This document shows positions 16,614-27,400 of a stretch of DNA of 64,000 bases, piece by piece. The stretch covers positions 380,466 to 444,465 of the forward strand of contig NZ_NUUX01000013.1 of assembly GCF_002564465.1 (NCBI RefSeq), in the 5' to 3' direction. Below the pieces are notes generated by a model that searched no databases, was not told the origin of the DNA, and saw only the letters and a list, made by a program, of their open reading frames with translations. This stretch comes from Bacillus sp. AFS088145 (GTDB taxonomy: Bacteria > Bacillota > Bacilli > Bacillales > Bacillaceae_G). Both the position numbers and the translations under genes were made by a program. Within the stretch, counting starts at the first letter, position 1. Each line of letters starts with the position of its first letter.

Positions 16614-17804
16614 TTATTCAAAACAATTTTCAATAATTGTTGCAACGCCTTCTCCGCCACCAATACATAGTGTTGCAAGACCGTACTGTGTCTCTCTTCT
16701 CTTCATTTCATGAATCAAGGTAACTAGTATTCTAGTGCCACTCGCACCAATTGGATGTCCAAGTGCAATCGAACCTCCATTTACATTGACAATATTTTCA
16801 TCAAAACCGCATTCCTTCATGACAGAAAGCGATTGCACAGCAAATGCTTCGTTCGCTTCAATCAAGCCTATTTCACTTAATTCAATCGATGATTTTTCAA
16901 GTGCTTTTTTAGCTGCAAATGCTGCTCCAATTCCCATTATGCTCGGATCAACGCCTGCACTACTATTTGCATTAATTTTTACTAATGGTTTAATACCTAG
17001 TTCTCTTGCTTTACTTTCACTCATTAATACAACTGCTGCTGCGCCATCATTTATACCTGAGGCATTTGCTGCTGTAACTGTTCCATTTTTTTCAAAGGCT
17101 GGTCTTAGTGACGAAATTTTCTCTACTGTAGCACCAAATTTCGGATACTCATCATCTTTAAAAATGATTGGATCCTTTTTTCGTTGTGGAATTTCAATCG
17201 CAACAATTTCATCTTCATATTTACCAACCTTAATTGCATTCTCAGCTTTTTGTTGGCTATTTACTGCAAACTCATCTTGTTTTTCTCTAGAAACTTCATA
17301 ACGCACTGCTAAGTTTTCAGCTGTGTTTCCCATGTGATAATCATTAAACGCACACCATAGTCCGTCTGCAACCATACTATCAACAATCTTTTGATCGCCC
17401 ATTCTATATCCATCTCTTGCGCCTTTAAGTAAATAAGGAGCTTGACTCATATTTTCCATACCGCCAGCAACTATAATGTCAGCATCTCCTGCTATAATTG
17501 CTTGAGTCGCTAAATGGACTGATTTTAATCCAGAACCACAAACTTTATTTATTGTCATTGCTGAAACAGTATTTGGAAGTCCTGCCTTTAATGCTGATTG
17601 TCTAGCTGGATTTTGACCTAAACCAGCCTGAAGTACATTTCCCATTATGACTTCATCAACCTGACTTTCTTGAATACCGGCTCTATTAATCGCTTCTTTA
17701 ATAACTTTAGCGCCTAATTCTACTGCACTTACATCTTTCAATGTCCCACTGAAACTTCCGATTGCAGTTCTAACAGCACTAACAATTACAACGTTCTCAC
17801 TCAT
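16614..17804 (-). CDS. Acetyl-CoA C-acetyltransferase (thiolase II)
   Basis: A 396-residue thiolase: two acetyl-CoA to acetoacetyl-CoA or the reverse. Nucleophile Cys89 ([11 protein letters not shown]), [13 protein letters not shown] (His350) and the proton-donor Cys380 ([11 protein letters not shown]) are all present. It is the last gene of the operon encoding permease, CoA transferase and 3-hydroxybutyrate dehydrogenase, where its likely task is thiolysis of acetoacetyl-CoA to two acetyl-CoA, completing ketone-body or butyrate use. A strong ribosome site (AAGGGGGAAATAAA) precedes the ATG. Confidence 0.92.
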   Translation of the reverse strand: MSENVVIVSAVRTAIGSFSGTLKDVSAVELGAKVIKEAINRAGIQESQVDEVIMGNVLQAGLGQNPARQSALKAGLPNTVSAMTINKVCGSGLKSVHLATQAIIAGDADIIVAGGMENMSQAPYLLKGARDGYRMGDQKIVDSMVADGLWCAFNDYHMGNTAENLAVRYEVSREKQDEFAVNSQQKAENAIKVGKYEDEIVAIEIPQRKKDPIIFKDDEYPKFGATVEKISSLRPAFEKNGTVTAANASGINDGAAAVVLMSESKARELGIKPLVKINANSSAGVDPSIMGIGAAFAAKKALEKSSIELSEIGLIEANEAFAVQSLSVMKECGFDENIVNVNGGSIALGHPIGASGTRILVTLIHEMKRRETQYGLATLCIGGGEGVATIIENCFE

Positions 17805-17856
17805 TTTATTTCCCCCTTTTTATTTCATCCTAATTAACCAAACTACATGAAATTCT

Positions 17857-19275
17857 TTAATTTTTTATGTTATAAGCTTTACATTTTTCATAAAAAGTTG
17901 ACTTGCTTATTTCTAATAATTTAGCAGCTTCAATTTTATTACCTTGAGTTTCAATTAGAGCTCTCTTAATTGCTTCCTGTTCGGTCTCTTCAATCATTTC
18001 TTTTAACGATTTTAAGGAATTTTGATTGCTTAATTGAGAAGCATTTTTTTCGAATTCGACTGTATTTTTTTGATTGGTTGGATTTTCATATAAATAAAGA
18101 GGTAATTGCTTTGGTGTAATCACTTTACCATTTAGGACATTTATGCATCTCTCTAGTACGTTTTCTAGTTCTCGAATATTTCCTGGCCAATGATGTGACT
18201 TAAGAATTTGAAAAACTTCATTTGAAATTTGAATTCCGTTTCGATGAAATTTCCTTTCGAGTTTTTTTATTAATGAATCTGCTATGAGAGGTAAATCATT
18301 TATCCTTGATCTAAGTGGAGGAATGTCTATTTTAATTACATTTAAGCGGTAATACAGATCCTGGCGGAATTCTTTTAATACTACCATCTTCTCAAGATTT
18401 CGATGCGTAGCGGCAATGACTCTTACATCAATGGAAATAGGAGAACTTCCACCAACTCTTTCAATCTCTCTTTCTTGAAGTACTCGCAGTAATTTACTTT
18501 GCATATGCAAAGACATATCACCAATCTCATCTAAGAAAATCGTTCCTCGGTTCGCAATCTCAAATTTCCCTTTTTTCCCGCCTCTTTTTGCACCTGTAAA
18601 AGCACCTTCTTCATAACCAAAAAGCTCTGATTCTAGTAAATGCTCTGGAATTGAAGCACAATTTACTCGTACAAATGGAAAGTTCCTTCTTGGACTAGCA
18701 TCGTGTATTGCATGTGCAAATAATTCTTTACCTGTACCAGATTCCCCAAAAAGTAAGATTGCAGATGAACTTGCAGATACTTGCTCTGCCAAATTTTTTG
18801 CAGCGTTAAAGACCGGCGTATCACCAATTATTTGATTGAATTTATATTTACTATTTAATTCTTTCTCAAATTTCCTTTTATAATAGTTTAATTCTTCTAC
18901 TAGAGGTTCTACTTTTTTAGAATACTCAATCCAATCTTGCGCATTTCGGAACATTACCGTTCCGACAGCACCTACTAATTCTTCACCTATATACAGTGGA
19001 TAACGATTTGCGACCATTTCTGTATTTTTTATTGGATGGATCTCCGCTACCTCTGCCTGACCGGTTTTAGCGACTATATGCATTCTAGAATTTTCAATAA
19101 CATCTTCTACAGGCATACCAATCACTTCATCAGCAGAACGCCCAACAAACTCACAATACGATTCATTCATATACAAAACTTTTCCTTCACGGTTAACGAC
19201 AACAATCCACTCAGTTGCAAGATTAATAATCTCGGAAATCCATTCAAAAGGAAGACTCTCTAACATACTATTCAT
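17857..19275 (-). CDS. Sigma-54-dependent activator (PAS - AAA+ - Fis HTH)
   Basis: A 472-residue bacterial enhancer-binding protein. An N-terminal PAS domain (WIVVVNREGKVLYMNESYCEFVG) is followed by the AAA+ domain with Walker A GESGTGKE near 180, the sigma-54-contacting GAFTGA loop near 223, Walker B FLDEIGD near 246 and the arginine finger region, then a Fis-type HTH (NKIEAAKLLEISKSTFYEK). ATG 19275 follows GTGAGG; the GTG at 19287 overlaps that site. Lying inside the catabolic operon, it is the obvious activator of the sigma-54 promoter at 23143-23158 via the palindromes at 23290-23356. The PAS domain may sense a metabolite. Confidence 0.92.
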   Translation of the reverse strand: MNSMLESLPFEWISEIINLATEWIVVVNREGKVLYMNESYCEFVGRSADEVIGMPVEDVIENSRMHIVAKTGQAEVAEIHPIKNTEMVANRYPLYIGEELVGAVGTVMFRNAQDWIEYSKKVEPLVEELNYYKRKFEKELNSKYKFNQIIGDTPVFNAAKNLAEQVSASSSAILLFGESGTGKELFAHAIHDASPRRNFPFVRVNCASIPEHLLESELFGYEEGAFTGAKRGGKKGKFEIANRGTIFLDEIGDMSLHMQSKLLRVLQEREIERVGGSSPISIDVRVIAATHRNLEKMVVLKEFRQDLYYRLNVIKIDIPPLRSRINDLPLIADSLIKKLERKFHRNGIQISNEVFQILKSHHWPGNIRELENVLERCINVLNGKVITPKQLPLYLYENPTNQKNTVEFEKNASQLSNQNSLKSLKEMIEETEQEAIKRALIETQGNKIEAAKLLEISKSTFYEKCKAYNIKN

Positions 19276-19315
19276 ACCATACCTCACTTAAAGTAGTAGG
19301 AACTAGAAAGGATAA

Positions 19316-19338
19316 GAGCAGGAATCTCCCCCTGCTCA
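19316..19338 (-). terminator. Hairpin between the dehydrogenase and activator genes
   Basis: GAGCAGG-aatctcc-CCCTGCTC lies in the 85-bp gap upstream of the activator gene. No T run follows on the minus strand, so it may act as an mRNA processing or stability element, letting only part of transcription continue into the activator gene. Confidence 0.45.
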
Positions 19339-19360
19339 AAACAACCCTTTCGCACTTATC

Positions 19361-20146
19361 CTACTGAACTGTATATCCTGCATCTATTACATTCGCTTGG
19401 CCTGTAACCCCACCAGTATATTCACTAGCAAGAAATACTGTATAATTTGCAATTTCTTTTACTGTAAGTAATCTTTTTTGAGGTACTAATGGATAAATTA
19501 CTTCTTCAATTACACTTTCAATTGGTACATTTCTTGATTTTGCTAAGTCAGCCAACTGGTTTTGAACTAAAGGTGTATCCACATAGCCCGGGCAGATTGC
19601 ATTGACTGTAATACCATCACTTGCCCCTTCTAATGCAGCAACCTTTGTTAAACCAATAACGCCATGCTTCGCAGAATTATAAGCAGCTTTACCAGCGAAT
19701 CCTATTAACCCATTGATCGAAGCCATATTAATAATGCGACCATATTTTTGCTTTTTCATAATTGGAAATACATGTTTGATACTAATAAAAGGTGCAGTTA
19801 ACATGACCTTAATAAGTAATTCAAATTTTTCAGTAGGGAAATCTTCAATTGATGAAACGTATTGTAACCCAGCATTGTTTATTAAAATATGTAATTCACC
19901 AAATTGATCGATTACTTTATGAAACGTGTCAACTACTTGTTCTTCATTTGTAACATCACATGCATAACCGATCGCATTAAACCCTAGCTCTTGTAATGAA
20001 GTAGCTGACTTTTGAACATTTTCCTCATTTAAGTCGGTTAAGACAACTGTTGCTCCTTGCTCTGCAAAGGTTTTAGCAATTTCAAAACCAATTCCACTAC
20101 CGGCACCAGTTATCAGTGCAACCTTCTCAGAAAGCATTTGCTGCAT
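19361..20146 (-). CDS. 3-hydroxybutyrate dehydrogenase (SDR family)
   Basis: A 261-residue classical short-chain dehydrogenase oxidising D-3-hydroxybutyrate to acetoacetate with NAD. It shows TGAGSGIG (residues ~14-21), NNAGLQYV, the catalytic Tyr/Lys in AAYNSAKHG near 156-160, and the family segment VNAICPGYVDTPLVQNQ typical of 3-hydroxybutyrate dehydrogenases. AAAGGAGG lies 7 nt before the first ATG. Its position directly after scoB matches yxjF in B. subtilis. Substrate is inferred from sequence and context. Confidence 0.88.
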   Translation of the reverse strand: MQQMLSEKVALITGAGSGIGFEIAKTFAEQGATVVLTDLNEENVQKSATSLQELGFNAIGYACDVTNEEQVVDTFHKVIDQFGELHILINNAGLQYVSSIEDFPTEKFELLIKVMLTAPFISIKHVFPIMKKQKYGRIINMASINGLIGFAGKAAYNSAKHGVIGLTKVAALEGASDGITVNAICPGYVDTPLVQNQLADLAKSRNVPIESVIEEVIYPLVPQKRLLTVKEIANYTVFLASEYTGGVTGQANVIDAGYTVQ

Positions 20147-20167
20147 TTGTTTGCCTCCTTTTAAAGA

Positions 20168-20824
20168 TTAGTTCACGTTATTTAATAACTTCGGACTAAT
20201 TGTAAATGTAGCCTCTGTTTTTTCAGTAATTTCTTGAATGGTTGCTCCACCAACGCATTCTACTAAAACCATTCCATTTTCTGTAAAATCAAATACTGCT
20301 AATTCAGTAATTAGCCTATGGACTACGCTTTTTCCAGTTAACGGTAAAGTACATGCTTTTTTAACTTTACTTTCACCATATTTATTTGCATGTTCCATGA
20401 CAACGACAATTTTCTTAGCACCATTTACTAAGTCCATCGCACCGCCCATACCTTTTACCATTTTTCCTGGAATCATCCAGTTTGCCAGATCGCCAGTTTC
20501 AGAGACTTCCATACCACCTAAAATAGCTAAATCGATATGACCTCCTCTAATCATCGCAAAAGATTCAGCGCTATCAAAATATGAAGCTCCTCTAGCCGCA
20601 GTTACTGTTTCTTTACCTGCGTTGATTAAGTCAGCATCTATTTCAGTTTCTGATGGGTATGGTCCAATACCTAGCAAACCATTTTCAGATTGTAGCATTA
20701 CTTCAATTCCTTCTGGAAGATAGTTTGCTAATAAAGTAGGTAGTCCAATTCCAAGGTTTACATACATACCATCTTGAATTTCTTTAACCGCAGTTTGAAT
20801 AATTAATTGACGAATATCTTTCAT
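20168..20824 (-). CDS. scoB: Succinyl-CoA:3-oxoacid CoA-transferase subunit B
   Basis: A 218-residue subunit carrying the catalytic glutamate in [12 protein letters not shown] (Glu47), which forms the CoA thioester. [10 protein letters not shown] and [15 protein letters not shown] are conserved. With ScoA it transfers CoA from succinyl-CoA to acetoacetate. It is separated from scoA by 12 bp, with GGAGG before the ATG. Confidence 0.94.
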   Translation of the reverse strand: MKDIRQLIIQTAVKEIQDGMYVNLGIGLPTLLANYLPEGIEVMLQSENGLLGIGPYPSETEIDADLINAGKETVTAARGASYFDSAESFAMIRGGHIDLAILGGMEVSETGDLANWMIPGKMVKGMGGAMDLVNGAKKIVVVMEHANKYGESKVKKACTLPLTGKSVVHRLITELAVFDFTENGMVLVECVGGATIQEITEKTEATFTISPKLLNNVN

Positions 20825-20836
20825 GTTATTAGCCTC

Positions 20837-21538
20837 CTATACTCCTGTAGTCATTCTACGTTCAATTCGTTTTTCGTATGTTTCACCGTGGAATACGTGT
20901 TGTACATAAATGCTTGGCGTATGAATTGCATCAGCATCAAGTTCTCCAACTTCTACTACCTCTTCAACTTCTGCAATTGTAATTTTTCCAGCCATCGCTG
21001 CAAGTGGATTAAAGTTACGAGCAGTTTTTCTAAAAATTAGATTGCCTTGTTTATCAGCTTTCCACGCTTTTACAAATGCAAAGTCTCCTACGATCCCTTC
21101 TTCTAATAAATACGTTCTTCCATTAAATACTTTATGCTCTTTTCCTTCAGCGATTGGTGTACCTACACCTGTTGCTGTGTAGAATCCTGGGATTCCAGCA
21201 CCGCCTGCACGAATACGTTCAGCTAAAGTACCTTGAGGAACTAGCTCTACTTCAAGTTCTCCACTTAAGAACTGCTTTTCAAAAATTTTATTTTCTCCAA
21301 CATATGAAGAAACCATCTTTTTAATTTGTTTATTTGCTAATAAAAGACCAAGACCCCAATCGTCTACTCCACAGTTATTACTTACGATTGTTAAATCCTT
21401 TGTCCCTTTATCTCGTAATGCTAAAATCATTTTTTCAGGAATACCGCAAAGACCAAAGCCACCGACAATAATCGTAGCTCCATCATGAATTTGTGAAACA
21501 ACCTCTTCAACTGAAGTAATTACCTTATTCTTGCCCAT
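20837..21538 (-). CDS. scoA: Succinyl-CoA:3-oxoacid CoA-transferase subunit A
   Basis: A 233-residue subunit with the CoA-transferase family I signature [18 protein letters not shown] near the N terminus, [12 protein letters not shown], and the oxyanion-loop region [15 protein letters not shown]. It pairs with ScoB to activate acetoacetate to acetoacetyl-CoA, which the thiolase at 16614 can cleave. It lies 42 bp after the permease stop on the same strand. Confidence 0.94.
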   Translation of the reverse strand: MGKNKVITSVEEVVSQIHDGATIIVGGFGLCGIPEKMILALRDKGTKDLTIVSNNCGVDDWGLGLLLANKQIKKMVSSYVGENKIFEKQFLSGELEVELVPQGTLAERIRAGGAGIPGFYTATGVGTPIAEGKEHKVFNGRTYLLEEGIVGDFAFVKAWKADKQGNLIFRKTARNFNPLAAMAGKITIAEVEEVVEVGELDADAIHTPSIYVQHVFHGETYEKRIERRMTTGV

Positions 21539-21580
21539 TATTTTGCTCCCTTCAAAAGTAAGATTAGTAGTTTAACATTC

Positions 21581-23011
21581 TTAAACAAGTCCTGTAAGTT
21601 TAAATACTGCAATGATTAAGAATACTGCAACTGTTTTAATGATTGTTATTGCAAAAATATCTTTATATGACTGGCGATGAGTTAATCCAGTTACAGCTAA
21701 TAATGTGATGACTGCACCATTATGAGGCAAAGTATCCATACCACCTGATGCCATCGAAATAACACGATGCATTACTTCCGGCGGGATATTATATTTATTA
21801 ATTGCCTCGATATACTTATCTGACATTGCACTGAGTGCAATACCCATACCACCTGATGCAGAACCTGTAATTCCTGCTAAAGTTGTAGTTGTCACAGCTC
21901 CATTTACTAATGGATCCGTAAATGTATGAGAGATTCCTTTACTTACCATTCCAAATCCAGGTAAAGCAGAGATTACTCCACCAAAACCATACTCAGCACC
22001 AGTATTCATAGAAGCAAGAAGTGCTCCACCAATGCTTGCATTTATACCTGTCTTTAGATTTGTACGCATATTCTTAAAGCCATAGATCAACGCTGAAAGG
22101 ATCCCAATAACTAAAGCACATTCAACTGACCAAATACCAACAACTGCAGGAATTTGAACTACCCCAAAAGCTTCTAGTCCGATTGATTTAAAGTCAAATC
22201 CATTCGGATACCATTTAGGGAATGAAACAACAAAAAATTTATTTGAAAATCCAACTAATAATAGTGGAACAAATGCTAGAATCTGTTTTAAAACTGGTGT
22301 AGGAGTATTTGTTGTTAATGAAGGAACTTCTGTTTGAGTTTCATTTGCAGCAGCTAGTTCTTCATTAAATCCTAAATAACCTTCACCTGCTTTTTCTGCT
22401 TTTTTACGTCTTGATTCTAAGTACCAAAGACCAACTGCAAGTACAAAAACAGCAGCTAAAATACCTAGAAATGGTGCAGCATAAATATCTGTTTTAAAAA
22501 ATGTAGTTGGAATAACATTTTGAATTTGTGGTGTACCTGGCAAGGCATCCATCGTAAATGTAAACGCACCAAGTGCGATTGTTCCAGGAATCAATCGTTT
22601 TGGAATATTCCCTTCTCGGAATAAGTTTGCAGCAAATGGATAAATAGCAAATACAACAACAAACAAGCTTACTCCACTATATGTTAAAATTGCCCCCATT
22701 AATACAATCGCTAAAATCGCTCTTTTTGCTCCAACTAATTGAATAATTGTTTTTGCGATTGATTCTGCAATTCCAGACATTTCAACGATCTTACCAAAAA
22801 TTGCACCAAGTAAAAATACAGGGAAATATAGCTTAATGAAACCAACCATTTTTTCCATAAAAATATTACTAAAGAATGGAAGAATATAACTTGGCTCAGT
22901 TAAAAGTACTGCAAATAAAGCACAAATTGGTGCAAATAAAATAACAGAAAACCCACGATAAGCAACAAACATTAAAAGTCCTAATGCTAATAAAATAATT
23001 AAGATTTCCAT
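21581..23011 (-). CDS. GntP/YxjC-family permease, likely for short-chain hydroxy- or keto-acids
   Basis: A 476-residue integral membrane protein with about 12 hydrophobic segments. Diagnostic stretches are AFTFTMDALPGTPQIQNVIPT, NTGAEYGFGGVISALPGF, LAGITGSASGGMGIAL and GGMDTLPHNGAVITLL, as in GntP-type symporters. As first gene of a scoAB/hydroxybutyrate operon it probably imports 3-hydroxybutyrate, acetoacetate or butyrate; this is inferred from context. ATG 23011 is preceded by AAGGAGG; an ATG at 23044 would include that site in the coding region. Confidence 0.88.
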   Translation of the reverse strand: MEILIILLALGLLMFVAYRGFSVILFAPICALFAVLLTEPSYILPFFSNIFMEKMVGFIKLYFPVFLLGAIFGKIVEMSGIAESIAKTIIQLVGAKRAILAIVLMGAILTYSGVSLFVVVFAIYPFAANLFREGNIPKRLIPGTIALGAFTFTMDALPGTPQIQNVIPTTFFKTDIYAAPFLGILAAVFVLAVGLWYLESRRKKAEKAGEGYLGFNEELAAANETQTEVPSLTTNTPTPVLKQILAFVPLLLVGFSNKFFVVSFPKWYPNGFDFKSIGLEAFGVVQIPAVVGIWSVECALVIGILSALIYGFKNMRTNLKTGINASIGGALLASMNTGAEYGFGGVISALPGFGMVSKGISHTFTDPLVNGAVTTTTLAGITGSASGGMGIALSAMSDKYIEAINKYNIPPEVMHRVISMASGGMDTLPHNGAVITLLAVTGLTHRQSYKDIFAITIIKTVAVFLIIAVFKLTGLV

Positions 23012-23048
23012 AATAACCTCCTTGTTATCTTTACGTATTGGCACTTTT

Positions 23049-23062
23049 TGATAACGCTTTCA
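23049..23062 (-). promoter_or_regulatory. cre site (CcpA operator) in the leader of the ketone-body operon
   Basis: Read on the minus strand, TGAAAGCGTTATCA matches the stringent cre consensus TGWAARCGYTWNCW at every position. It lies between the sigma-54 promoter and the permease start, where CcpA would block elongation when preferred sugars are present. Confidence 0.8.
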
Positions 23063-23142
23063 TTCAAATTCATTTTTCAATTTGAACTCCACTATTTACT
23101 GTATTTAGCTCCTTTCACAGAATGTCCTTCTGCTTTTATATA

Positions 23143-23158
23143 AGCAAATAGTGTGCCA
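23143..23158 (-). promoter_or_regulatory. Sigma-54 (SigL) promoter of the permease-sco operon
   Basis: On the minus strand TTGGCAC-actat-TTGCT: TGGCAC at 23158-23153 and TTGCT at 23147-23143 with exactly 5 bp between, matching the -24/-12 consensus TGGCAC-N5-TTGCW. It lies about 130 bp upstream of the permease start, with the activator encoded in the same operon. Confidence 0.88.
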
Positions 23159-23289
23159 AGTTATTAATGGATCGTACTAAAACCGATTGTGTATATTTTT
23201 AGGACAGTGCCTTCACACAAAATATTTATTTTATAATTCTAATAATATTAAGTTAATTTATAATTTTCAATATTTTTAATGTGTTTTTT

Positions 23290-23356
23290 CCGAAATTCCG
23301 GAATTTCACTTCAATAAAATTCCGAAAACCTGGAAATTCCAGAAATTCGGAATTTT
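23290..23356. promoter_or_regulatory. Upstream activator region with repeated AAATTCCG palindromes
   Basis: AAATTCCGGAATTT (23293-23306) is a perfect palindrome; AAATTCCG recurs at 23317; and AAATTCC (23334-23340) with GGAATTT (23349-23355) forms a third, split palindrome. All lie 135-197 bp upstream of the -24 box, the usual distance for an enhancer-binding activator. The remaining 23163-23289 is very AT-rich, fitting DNA bending. Confidence 0.7.
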
Positions 23357-23381
23357 ATTCTTTGAACATTTTATGAATTTT

Positions 23382-24257
23382 TTATAGTGAACTATAATGA
23401 TGAATTAATTTTTTCATCCAATCATGTACTTCTAAAAATTGAAACCCTTCTTTTTTAGCTTTCTCATTACTCAATGATTGATCGCTATAAGCATCAAAAG
23501 GTGATTGATGTTCGACTGCACCATTAGAGTTAATAATAGCCTTTTTTCCCGTTTCCTTTTCACACATGTTTATTATTTCTTGAAATGTTATTTCACCATT
23601 AGCGCACGCATTAAAAGGACCACTTTTAATCAATTCATTTTCCCCTAACCAAAGTAAAAACTCTGCAGTTTCATCAGAATCGATAAAGGTCATCTCTTTG
23701 TTTAAATCAGATATGATTAATTCTTCATTTTTTGAAATTTTATTAATATGGAAGAGTAATCTCTTAGTATAATCATCCGGTCCTAATACGATTGGGAATC
23801 TAGCCGCATACACTGGGAAATTTGCTTCTTGATATAAAACAGCCTCACAAAGACGCTTTCCTTCCGCATAAGAATATTCATTATCATTGTTATACTTAAT
23901 AGGATAATTGTAAGGATCGAAATCAGTTTCAACATGGTTTAATCCCGTTTCATAAACCGCTAAAGACGAAGTGAAAATATATCTTCCAACATGATTCGTT
24001 AATAGTTTAGAAATTTCCTTCGCTTCATTTGGAGTATAACAAATATTATCATAAACAAGGTCCCATTTTAGATTACTTAAACTAGCTAATGTTTCAGGAT
24101 TTCGTCGGTCGATTATAAATCTACTTACTCGATCTCCGAAGTCATCCTCTGTTAGTCCTCTTGTTGCGATTGAAACATTATAGCCTTTATCGATTAATTT
24201 ATGAACAAGTCGTTTTCCGAAAAATCTTGTCCCACCTAATACTAAAACCTTTTTCAT
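23382..24257 (-). CDS. NAD-dependent epimerase/dehydratase family protein
   Basis: A 291-residue extended SDR protein. GGTRFFGKRLVHKL (residues 8-21) is the atypical TxxG Rossmann loop of the CSP41/RNA-binding-like epimerases, followed by SSLAVYET, the active-site pair in YSYAEGKRLCE and ARFPIVLGPDDY. Substrate cannot be told from the sequence. The gene is monocistronic with GGAGG before its ATG; it ends within the region that carries the activator sites of the neighbouring sigma-54 operon. Confidence 0.8.
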   Translation of the reverse strand: MKKVLVLGGTRFFGKRLVHKLIDKGYNVSIATRGLTEDDFGDRVSRFIIDRRNPETLASLSNLKWDLVYDNICYTPNEAKEISKLLTNHVGRYIFTSSLAVYETGLNHVETDFDPYNYPIKYNNDNEYSYAEGKRLCEAVLYQEANFPVYAARFPIVLGPDDYTKRLLFHINKISKNEELIISDLNKEMTFIDSDETAEFLLWLGENELIKSGPFNACANGEITFQEIINMCEKETGKKAIINSNGAVEHQSPFDAYSDQSLSNEKAKKEGFQFLEVHDWMKKLIHHYSSL

Positions 24258-24386
24258 TTTTTAACCTCCAAACAAAAAAATACCCAATATTAATAATTCG
24301 CCATAAAACTGCAAAATACCTTTTTTATATAGGAAACTTCTTTTACCAAGTTTGTTTTTCTAGTAGTCTATTTATGAGATTTGGAC

Positions 24387-24416
24387 GAAAAAAGAGAGCC
24401 TCATTCACAGAGGCTC
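24387..24416 (-). terminator. Intrinsic terminator of the large subtilase gene
   Basis: On the minus strand GAGCCTC-tgtgaat-GAGGCTC is followed by TCTTTTTT. Confidence 0.88.
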
Positions 24417-24426
24417 CCCGTTTTTA

Positions 24427-27400
24427 TTATTTGTTTAAAATGACTGTTTCAGTTGCAGCACTCACATTTCCTGCAGCATCTTTTGCAGTTACAGAGATTA
24501 CCAATCCAATGTAATCGCCATAGTTTTTATGAGGTATGTCTAAACTGAAGTTCCCATTTTGATCTGCTTGTACTTCAGTCACTACATTGTTGAATTTTAT
24601 AGCAACCGTCGCATTTGCTTCTGTTTTACCTGTGATTTTTTGATCTTTTTTCGTAACTGTATTAATAATTGGTGCGTCTGGTGCTGTACGATCTAATACA
24701 ACAATCGATGCTTGTTCACTTTGATTTCCAGATGCATCACTAGCACTAACTGTTAATACACTGTCTGCTTTTTGTGGTTTAATTTGAATACTATAGTTTC
24801 CGCTTGCATCCGTTTTTCCTGTACCTACTACAGTACTATTATTTTTCACAACAATATTGACATTCGTATTTGCTTTACCAGTAATCGTTGTATCATTATC
24901 ATCAATTACGTCAATAGTTGGTGTTAATAGTAATGTTGTCATCTGAATAACGTTTGAATATCCACTGTTAAGTGTTCCATTCAATCCACCCATTACAACC
25001 AATCTAAAACGGTAGTACGTACTATCACTTAATCCTGTCACTTTCGCACTAGTTGAGCTAACTGTGATTGGTGTATCCAGTTTTGCATCTGTCCAAGTAG
25101 TTGGCCACGTGATACCATCATTGCTTGATTGCTGTTGAATTTTCAATCCACCCCAATTGCCGGCAGGATCTACAGCTAACCAATTAAGTGTAACTGAATT
25201 AGCTTTTTTCGAATCAACTTTGAACGTATTTACATTACTATAAACCTTAGCCTTATTGAAGATTTCTGTAGCATACAAGTCTTTACCGTCAACTTTCATA
25301 ACTTCTTTTGGTAAAATCGTTGCTTCTGGATTTGTTTTACCGAAGTTAGTCGCGACAAACTGCATGTCGTTACTATCAACAATACCGTCTTTATTTAAAT
25401 CTTCTATTGGGTAGTTTACACTATCTTGTTGACCCATTTTATCAGATACTCGCTTCGCATCAAGAACGTCAATCACACCGTCGCCGTTTATATCACCAGC
25501 TGCTCCGTACGGTTGAGCTCCTCCGATGTATTTATACACTCCAAGATCATCACCCCATGGCGATTTTTTACCAAGTGTGATAGACTGTATGCTCTTTAAG
25601 TGTCCTGGTCCTTCCACAATGAACTTGATTGGATCTTTTGAAAGTGGAATGCCTTTGATATCAATGTAGCCATAACTATCAATTGTACCTGGTATTTTCG
25701 TTCCGTCCGGTAGTTGTGCGTACCCTTTTGCGCCAATGCTATCCAACTTCGCTGTGAAGTTATTTTTAAGCCCTTGAAGTTTCACGTACGTTTGCACTTG
25801 TGAATGCGTCGGAACGATTTGGAATTGATTTAATCGGCTAAATGCTGTAATTTCTTTTGTTTCATCTGTGCCGTATTGTGTCATGCTAAATTTTGTCATG
25901 TCATCATCTGGTGTCAATTTCGAATACATAATATCCCACATGTCATCTGTCACTTTGAATGTCACATCTAAAAATGGACTATCGCCATTGAATCCTTTAA
26001 AGTCTGATCCACCTGTTAAATGTGCCCCAACATTGATGTCTGTCACGTGACCAGGGTAAACCTCATCTGCTGTTTTCACTGGTGTATCTACATTCACCTT
26101 TACACCGTTTTGGTCTGCCCACTTTTGGAATGCTGGGTTGACTGTTACGCCTTGTAGCTCAAGATAATTATGGTAGTATGCTGATTTAAAAGTACCTGAC
26201 ATCATATCTTTCACGTTGTTTAAGTTTAACGTCATCGTGATTGTATCGTTTAAGGTAACTTTTTGTTTGTCATACGTCGGCACCATATACGGTGATCCTT
26301 TTTTGATAAACCCGTACTCATGGAAATCATTGAGAAGCTCCACGTTATGTGCTGCATCCATTGGCATTAACGTAATTGTTGCTGGTCCATTTTCGATATC
26401 GGATTTTTCAATTCCGAATTTTGCATCGCCATTTGCTTCAACTGGGAAATCGCCTTCTGGTTCCCCGACACTATTGTGATAGTACCATAAAATATTTGCT
26501 GACTGCGTTAACCCAAGTGGAGCAAGTTTCGCTGTCCCTTCATCCGATAGGTTTGTGTGTACCCAGAATGCGTTGTACATGTTGCCATTTTGTTGTTCAT
26601 CGGTAAAATCTTTGTCTTCTAACTCGTACACGCCAGGTGCATGGTCTTTATAGGTTAACGTCGGTAGCGTGTTGTCCACCACAAACAGTTGTGATTTTTC
26701 ATACGTTTTTGCATACATGTTAGTCGTATCAGTTGTACGCATTTTTAACGTATATTGCCCTTCCGGTAATGCTGCTTTTGTGAACATATTTGTTTTTTCG
26801 AGTTTTGGATCTCCAATAAACGGATAGTATGTGCTTGGGTCAAAGCCTACAACATAATCAATATCGGTTTGAACACTACTCACATTTAATGGGGAATCCG
26901 TTGTTGCACCAACTGGATTTCCGTCTTTGTCATAAATCACAATCCAGAAATACTTCATTGGACTGTTGAATCGGAACTTTAGTTGACGACCTGGGTTTCC
27001 GTTGAAGTCCGAATAGATTACCGGTTGTCGAGTCGGGGCTGCCGGAACATCCATTAGTAAATTGCCAAGTCCTTTTTCTACCGAGCGAACAGCCAATGGC
27101 ATGCGATACGTCTCACTTGGGTCGTCATGATTAACAATGTTCAAATAACCTTCGTATCGGCCATATTCCGCCGTATCTGGCAGATTCAAAGTTACTGTAA
27201 AGTTCGTTGTTTCACCTGCTTTTACTGTTAGTGATGGTGAACTAGTTGTCACCGTAATGCCGTTTTTAGTTGCGTCACTAACTGTTGCATTTGGTTTAAT
27301 GAAAGTTGTAGAGATATCAAACGTTTTGTCAGAGTTTCCTCGATTTTTTACTTTCACTGTTCGATTACTCGTATTGACCGCACCGTCTTTTTTATACACT

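Noticed and set aside
16735-17301. 188-codon ORF on the plus strand
   Set aside because: Antisense shadow of the thiolase gene, which has all catalytic motifs; no ribosome site or family resemblance.
23041-23056. A second, plus-strand sigma-54 promoter at TTGGCACTTTTTGATA
   Set aside because: TGGCAC is present but the TTGC element is not at the required spacing.
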